DNA from: Ophiosphaerella korrae
Taxonomy: Eukaryota > Ascomycota > Dothideomycetes > Pleosporales > Phaeosphaeriaceae
DNA length: 13,797 bases
Direction: 5' to 3'
Assembly (NCBI GenBank): GCA_028456385.1
Contig: JALNQF010000806.1
Location: 1-13,797 of the forward strand
The notes under the pieces were generated by a model. The model had not been told where the DNA came from, made no database searches, and saw nothing but the letters and a program-made list of their open reading frames with translations. The position numbers and the translations under genes were made by a program. Shown here piece by piece: positions 9,107 to 13,797 of the stretch (position 1 is its first letter; every line of letters starts with the position of its first letter).

Positions 9107-9339
9107 GTTTTCTATAAACTTCTTCTTAATCTTTTTAAATACTTTGTCGTATTCTTTTATCTATTTAAATAGCGTATCTTTCTTTATAAGTCTTGTTATT
9201 AGTTCTATATTTTTAGACTATCTTATTATTAACTTTCTATAAAAGTTAGCTAGCCTATAAAATTATTGTACCTCTTTTAGGTTTCTTAGTGTTAGCTATT
9301 CGTTAATTAACTTAATCTTTTCTAGATTAATCTTAATCT

Positions 9340-9880
9340 TTCCTAGTTCTATAATAAACCCTAGGAAATCTATTTTCTTTGTATAGAACTTGTATTTTCT
9401 TATCTTAAGAAATATTTTAGCTTCTACTAGTTTTTCTAGTACTTTATATATATATTATACGTGTTCTTCCTCTATTTCTAAGAATATAAGGATATTGTCT
9501 AAGTATATAAATATAAATATATCTAAGTACTCTCTTAGTACTATATTAATCCTTTCTTAGAATACTACTAGTACATTTATTAAGCTAAATAGTATAACTA
9601 AATATTTATATAATCTCTATTGTGTTCTAAATACTATTTTCTATTTATTGCCTTCTTTAATTCTAATTTAGTAGTAGGCGTTCTAGATGTCTAACTTCGT
9701 AAAAATTGTTGCTTTCTATAGTTTATCTTGCATTGCGTCTATCCTTAGTAAGGAGTATTAGTTCTTGTTTATAACTACGTTAGTTTTTCTAAAGTCTATA
9801 TAAGGTCTTTTATTACTTATTCTTTTCTTATCTATAAAGATAAGTCTATAAGCTACTAAGGATTTAGATTCTCTTATCTA
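9340..9880 (-). other. Reverse transcriptase core of pol
   Basis: Motifs in order: FIDKKRISNKRPYIDFRKTN (about 9779-9838), KLDI.NAYY with the first catalytic Asp at 9689-9691, FSLINVLVVF (FGLxNAPxxF pattern, near 9570), and YLDNILIF with YLDN at 9494-9505. The canonical motif is YLDD. The second Asp is now Asn (9494-9496), which would abolish polymerase activity. The residue changes seen are transitions. Confidence 0.9.
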
Positions 9881-10339
9881 TCCCTTTTTTATTACGTTTT
9901 AAATAAATACTTATTTAATCTTTAATTTTTCTTCTGTTTTCTAGTAGACTAGGCTCTATCTTACGTCTTTTCCTTCTTCTATTTCTATTGCTAAGTCCTA
10001 TAGTTAATATTCTAGAAGGTAATCTTTAGGTTCTATAAGCTGTTCTTCCTATTTCTTATATTCTTCTAGGAATTCTCCTTTATAGGTGTTCTTGTAGGCC
10101 TTTAATATATCTATTCTATAGTAGTTAATTTTCTCTATTCTCTAATTAATGTATAGGTTAGTTATCTATAACTATAGTATACCTAATATTATATCTTGTT
10201 TGTTATTAATTATTGTTATGTCTATAACTATATTCTTAATTTCTAGTCCTTCTAACCTTAGTATTAAAGGTACTATCTTAAACTATATTAGTTCCTAGAA
10301 TAGTTTTCCTTTAATTATACTTAGTTGTTAAGGGTATTT

Positions 10340-10430
10340 CTTTATTATATACTTTATTCCCTATATTTCTATAAACTTCTTTAATATAAAGTTTCTTGTA
10401 GCTCTACTATTAATTATTAATTATACTTTC
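10340..10430 (-). other. Aspartic protease active-site region of pol
   Basis: LIINSRATRNFI matches the retroviral-type protease motif (hydrophobic)-D-S-G-A-T-x-N-F-I. The catalytic Asp is Asn (codon 10409-10411) and Gly is Arg (10403-10405), both by G to A changes. The position between the zinc knuckles and RT is as expected. The protease would process Gag-Pol. Confidence 0.75.
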
Positions 10431-11611
10431 TTTCTTTAGTATATACCTATTTTCGTAATATATAGGCTTCTTATACCTTCTAGTTTTTCTTACTTAGGTA
10501 ACTTTGTAAATTGTCTATCTTTCTAGAGCTATAGGCCGACTTTAAGTTTATATTCTTTGTATTTTAAATACTTATTATATATGTATTTGTACTATAGTCC
10601 TCCTTAGACGTATTTCTTAGATAATTTTAGGCTAGGTCTTACTACTATATATCTATCTTCTAGGATTATTTCCTATCCTTAGATATCTTCTACTATAATT
10701 GCTCTCGTGTAGTTATAGCCTCTTCTCCTTATAGGCTATACGTTGTTATTTACTTTAGGGTTTCTATATATAATATAATTCTTGTCTAGGTATAATATCT
10801 ATAATACTTTAAAGTATACTAGATGTTTTAGGTCTATTATTTTATTATCTTCTTCTTAGTATTTGCTTTTACTAGGTGTATCTATTATTAGGATGTAGTA
10901 TACTACTAGTACTCTTAGTATATAGGCTTTGTTAATTTATCGCGTTTTTTTTATAAGGTATTACTATTCTTTTTATATAGGTATTCTTCTTACTATAACT
11001 ATATATTACTTTATCTATTCTTAAAATAGTATAAACTTTATTTCTTTAAGATTACGTTCTTTCTAGTCTTTATACGCTTCCTCTATACTTATAACTAGTA
11101 AGTATTTTTAAACAAACTTCTATTCTTTATTTTGTTCCTCTATATTACTTATTATATAGCTATTATAACTATATATTATTAGCTAGGTATACTCTATATC
11201 TCTTATACTAACTTGTCTTTTACTTCTTTATAGTCCTTTAGAGGTAGTTATAGTAGTCTCTTTATCTAGTGCTAGTTCTTTAGCCTAGATTAATAGTACT
11301 AGGGGCTCTTTCCTTTCTAAATCTTCTATTAGTAAGTCTATTACTTAGGCTATTTCTTCTAGCTAAGCTTTTGTTCTTTCTTTTGTTATAGCTGCTTTCT
11401 ATCTCTATTATAAGAAGTATCCTACTCTCTATTTACTAGAAAGATATATATAGTAGTTATCTTTATAATAAAAGGTCTAATAGAGTATTATATATTGTAT
11501 TTCTTTACTCCTAGCTACCTTCTCTTAAGGTTTAGCCTATTCTTATAGTGCTTCCTCCTTCTTTTTCTTAGTTGTCTTTAACTAGGTTTCTTTTTTTAGG
11601 TTCTTACTTTT

Positions 11612-11722
11612 ATAGTCTTTTACAAAGTATCTTAGTTTCCTATATTTATAATATACTATATTCTTCTTCTTTTATAATTAGTAGTCTTTTATATAGTAGC
11701 CTAGTTTACTATAGTTAAAGTA
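11612..11722 (-). other. Two CCHC zinc knuckles of gag, all ligands changed to Tyr
   Basis: Two 14-codon blocks in the same frame have the CX2CX4HX4C spacing: YFNYSKLGYYIKDY (11681-11722) and YYKYRKLRYFVKDY (11612-11653). In each, positions 1, 4, 9 and 14 are Tyr. TGC/TGT to TAC/TAT and CAC/CAT to TAC/TAT are exactly the RIP changes, so eight of eight ligands were converted. These knuckles normally bind and package the element RNA. Confidence 0.88.
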
Positions 11723-11999
11723 CGTAAAGTCTTTATTCTTCTTTTTTTTTCTATCCTTATTAGCGTTAAGGATTATAGGGTCTCCTTTATTATAGTTCTA
11801 GGTGTAACCTCTATATTTATTCTTTTTCTATTCTTAAAGATTATTATTAATTTATATTGCCTATTACTTTAGGGCTTCTAGTGTCCTTAGTTTCTCTATA
11901 TATATTATCTTTTATTAAATCTTAGAGTTTAGTCCTTACTTAAATCGTAATATTAAAGCTAACTTATTCTATTCTATATTCTAGGATAGTTATTTAAAC

Positions 12000-12358
12000 T
12001 ATAATACGTACTTTAGAACACTTTAACTTTGTATAAGCTTTTCTAGCTATTCTTTAGCTTATTAGTTAACGTCTGTATCCCTAAATACTACTCTTATTTA
12101 TTTAGTAAAGTATTCGTAACTTCTAAAAATAGCTTTAGTTTTGTCTTTCTAGGTTATTAGAGAGTGTGTTGTATAGTCTATCTAGTAAGGTTTATACTAT
12201 TTTATCGCGTCTTCTTTAAGGTACAACCTAATATATATTACCTTTTTCTCTTCTATATTAAAGTATAGTACTTATATATCTATTTAGAGTTATACTAAAG
12301 TAATAAAGGGTCTTAGTTTCTCCCTTGTTCTATTAAACTTCTTAAAGACAGGTATCTT
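12000..12358 (-). other. Gag capsid region
   Basis: Segments follow the Gypsy retrotransposon Gag pattern: KFNRTREKLRPFLT (LRPF codons 12305-12316), then YIRLYLKEDAIK followed by TAG in the Trp position (12238-12197), and TKAIFRSYEYF near 12136-12107. This is the usual order of an R-x-F-L-x-Q segment, an alpha-helical L-x-G-x-A-x-x-W segment and an F-x-x-F segment. Gag forms the virus-like particle in the cytoplasm. Confidence 0.78.
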
Positions 12359-12674
12359 AGGTAGTTTCTTTGTTGCACTTATTACTAGACGTTATGTAAT
12401 TAGTTCTATCTAATTCTAACTTTTAATAATAGCTTTAATTTGTACTTTATTTTACTTTACGTAATCTTGTAGTTCCTTGTTCTATATTTCTAAAGTATTA
12501 ATTACTATTTTTATATCTTCTTTATCTAAGATTAAATTATTAATTTAGTCCTTAATTGTTTCCTATATAGTACTATTAGACTTATAACTACTCTTAGGGG
12601 CTTTACTTATTTTAGTTAAACTTTCTACTATTATATTAGCTAGACTATACGCTACTTACGCTTTGCTTCTTGCA

Positions 12675-12692
12675 ATAACTAAATTAGTAAGG
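12675..12692 (-). other. Primer-binding-site position, no recognisable tRNA match
   Basis: On the minus strand the bases right after the 5' LTR read CCTTACTAATTTAGTTAT. A canonical site starts TGG, and CC cannot come from TG by RIP changes, so tRNA priming at zero spacing is unlikely. A TAA five bases in could be a mutated TGG. The site can pair with a segment of the element's own LTR, which would fit Tf1/sushi-type self-priming, but the evidence is limited. Confidence 0.35.
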
Positions 12693-13121
12693 TATAATAG
12701 GTTGTTACTAGGGTTAACTTCCTAGTACCTAAAAAGTATTAGTAGATTGTAAGTTAATAGTAAAAGCTTAGGTTATAATCTATAATAACTTATAAATAAT
12801 AGAAGATGTTTTACAACTATCTTGTATTAGCGTTCTATAGTTAAAGGATTAAATTACTAATACTATCCTAATAATACGCATCTTACTAACTATATACTTG
12901 TCGTAATCTATAATCTGTAGTTACTAAGACTAGCGGATTATAGATTATCTTAATCTATAATCTATTAATACCAAGAGTCTATAGATTATAGATTAGCCTA
13001 GGTGTCCTAGTTATGTATAGTCTCCTAATTAAAGTTATTACTCTACTTGTCCTATACTTTGTTAGCGCCTAGATTGAGACTAATTAGTTCTATCTCGATT
13101 TCTTCTATTACACTTGTAACA
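12693..13121 (-). repeat. 5' LTR (in element orientation), 429 bp
   Basis: Gap-free partner of 6093-6521. It keeps the terminal CA (GTAACA at 13116-13121) that the other copy has lost. With its left end, TATAATAG (likely from TGTAATAG), it forms a short imperfect terminal inverted repeat. It should hold the element's promoter on the minus strand. Followed on its outer side by GATAA. Confidence 0.93.
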
Positions 13122-13126
13122 GATAA
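13122..13126. repeat. Target-site duplication GATAA (right copy)
   Basis: Identical to 6088-6092 and directly adjacent to the terminal CA of the right LTR. Removing the element plus one copy restores a continuous helicase reading frame. Confidence 0.85.
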
Positions 13127-13797
13127 GCTATAAGGTATAATAGTATAGTTATCTAAGTTAAGGGTAGTAAGGAATTTATAGTATAACCTATTCTTAGCTA
13201 GTATTATAGAGTAAGATAATTAGAATAATTAAGAGGATAAAGGGAGTATAATAAATTTAGATACTAAGGAAGAAGATAATAGAGAGTAGTTTTTTAATAC
13301 TAAGTTTATACAATTACTATTAGTAAAGTAGCTAGCGATTACTTTAGTAAGGTATAAAGAGAACTAAGTACTACTTAGTCTTAAAGCTAGGAAAGTAATA
13401 TAAGCGCAGGTATAGAAAGACAGGTTAGTTAGTAATAATAGTAATAACGAGGATACTTTTAGTACACTACTATAACGTAGACATAGTAAGCTAATTAAGA
13501 TTCTAGAGACTAGCCCTCTTAAGTTAAGGATAGATAGTAGTAAAGATAGTAAGAATAATAGTAGTAAAGATAAAGTAAGTAAAGATAATATAAGTAAGTA
13601 GGGTATATTTAGAGCGCTATAGAGTTTAGGTAAGTAAGATATAGTAGATAGTATATTAGCCTATACTAGTGTAGTAGATATAGTAGATAGTAGGTTAGCC
13701 TATACTAGTATAGTAAATACAATAGTAGTTAGGTAATTAGAAAGTATAAGTAAATTAGATAGTAGTAAATAGATCCTAGTTTTACTAGTAGATTTAT
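13127..13797 (+). pseudogene. SNF2-family helicase relic, continued after the retrotransposon insertion
   Basis: The codon split by the insertion (AA at 6091-6092) is completed by G at 13127, and the same frame stays protein-like to the window edge. Residues include NLFLASIIE, KGSIINLDTKEEDN and a Ser/Lys/Asp/Asn-rich, probably disordered stretch near 13530-13600 (SSKDSKNNSSKDK). A 39-bp tandem duplication follows. In-frame stops are again TAA/TAG. The gene's 3' end is outside the window. With the left part, the encoded protein would exceed about 1,700 residues, large for an SNF2 protein. The extra length is low-complexity tails. Confidence 0.7.
13641..13718 (+). repeat. 39-bp tandem duplication in the helicase tail
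   Basis: Two copies (13641-13679 and 13680-13718) differ at only a few positions, all transitions where I checked (for example GTATATTAG versus GTAGGTTAG). The unit encodes 13 residues (IVDSILAYTSVVD and IVDSRLAYTSIVN) and keeps the frame. Confidence 0.75.

Larger units (their letters stand above)
7202..12655 (-). pseudogene. gag-pol: gag-pol polyprotein, RIP-broken
   Basis: The element's capsid, nucleic-acid-binding, protease, RT, RNase H, integrase and chromodomain parts all fall in one minus-strand frame (codon first bases at positions such as 12316, 11722, 10411, 9499, 9058, 8236 and 7354). I found no frameshift over about 5.4 kb. That suggests a single fused gag-pol ORF, as in several fungal chromoviruses, and decay by substitution only. 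Dozens of TAA/TAG codons interrupt it, mostly where Gln or Trp is expected. The start is uncertain: no ATG survives near the 5' end, and the first in-frame TAA downstream of the LTR is at 12656-12658. The end at TAA 7202-7204 follows LKEF of the chromodomain and may itself be a mutated Gln codon. It overlaps the opposite-strand ORF by about 23 bases. Confidence 0.9.
6093..13121 (-). mobile_element. Complete but RIP-inactivated chromovirus (Ty3/Gypsy LTR retrotransposon)
   Basis: The 7029-bp element lies on the minus strand with 429-bp LTRs at both ends, a 5-bp duplication GATAA, a polypurine tract next to its 3' LTR, and a single gag-pol frame (capsid, two zinc knuckles, protease, RT, RNase H, integrase, chromodomain). 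The domain order, with integrase after RNase H, is that of Ty3/Gypsy, and the chromodomain places it among chromoviruses, which target heterochromatin marks. LTR ends read TA...CA on the left of each copy and ...TA or ...CA on the right, so TG/CA termini have been partly converted to TA. It carries an extra opposite-strand ORF near its 3' LTR. It interrupts the SNF2-like gene. Premature stops throughout and lost active-site residues make it non-autonomous. Confidence 0.93.

Noticed and set aside
6522..12692. Plus-strand genes in the T-rich interior of the retrotransposon
   Set aside because: Apart from 6540-7224, plus-strand frames there show no protein-like pattern, while the minus strand gives all the expected retrotransposon domains.
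6093..13121. Dating the insertion from LTR divergence
   Set aside because: The differences are all transitions of the RIP type, so a neutral clock does not apply.
1..13797. Mitochondrial or AT-rich bacterial origin
   Set aside because: The bias is specific to TA excess with CA/TG loss, and the genes (chromovirus, spliced-looking SNF2 gene) are nuclear and fungal in type. No organelle gene or tRNA was seen.

Overview
The window looks like an AT-rich, heavily mutated repeat compartment of a filamentous ascomycete (Pezizomycotina). The signature is repeat-induced point mutation (RIP): TA dinucleotides are everywhere, and CA and TG are nearly absent. In bases 6121-6180, for example, I count 14 TA, 0 CA and 0 TG. 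The stop codons that interrupt recognisable reading frames are almost all TAA or TAG, as expected from CAA, CAG and TGG. No tRNA, rRNA or intact gene was found. The species cannot be named from the sequence.

The right-hand half (6093-13121, minus strand) is a structurally complete 7029-bp Ty3/Gypsy LTR retrotransposon of the chromovirus type. It has two 429-bp LTRs, a 5-bp target-site duplication GATAA (6088-6092 and 13122-13126), a polypurine tract, and one gag-pol reading frame. Along that frame, in order, are gag capsid, two zinc knuckles, protease, reverse transcriptase, RNase H, integrase and a C-terminal chromodomain. Every domain I checked is in the same frame. The two LTRs differ at 18 positions, all transitions, with no indel. 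Between the end of pol and the 3' LTR, on the opposite strand (about 6540-7224), lies a second broken coding region with a Cys-rich part, a coiled-coil-like part and a Ser/Pro-rich tail. I do not recognise it; it is the best candidate here for something undescribed.

The element sits inside another broken gene. Plus-strand coding from about 1403 to 6092 reads as a large SNF2-family helicase: Walker A GLGKT at 3665-3679, a degraded DExx box near 4312, and helicase C motifs at 5161-5500. The same reading frame resumes exactly after the second GATAA copy and runs off the right edge. The gene also carries short palindromic insertions; one, of 59 bp at 3731-3789, explains a frame change. Its 5' part has a plausible intron (1313-1402).

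The left end (1-715) holds a further plus-strand coding relic, open at the left edge and of unknown function. Between it and the helicase lie a tandem repeat and a 228-bp inverted-repeat element. The apparent order of events is: helicase gene copy, then short palindromic insertions and the chromovirus, then RIP across everything. RIP over the whole helicase gene suggests that the gene was itself part of a duplicated sequence.
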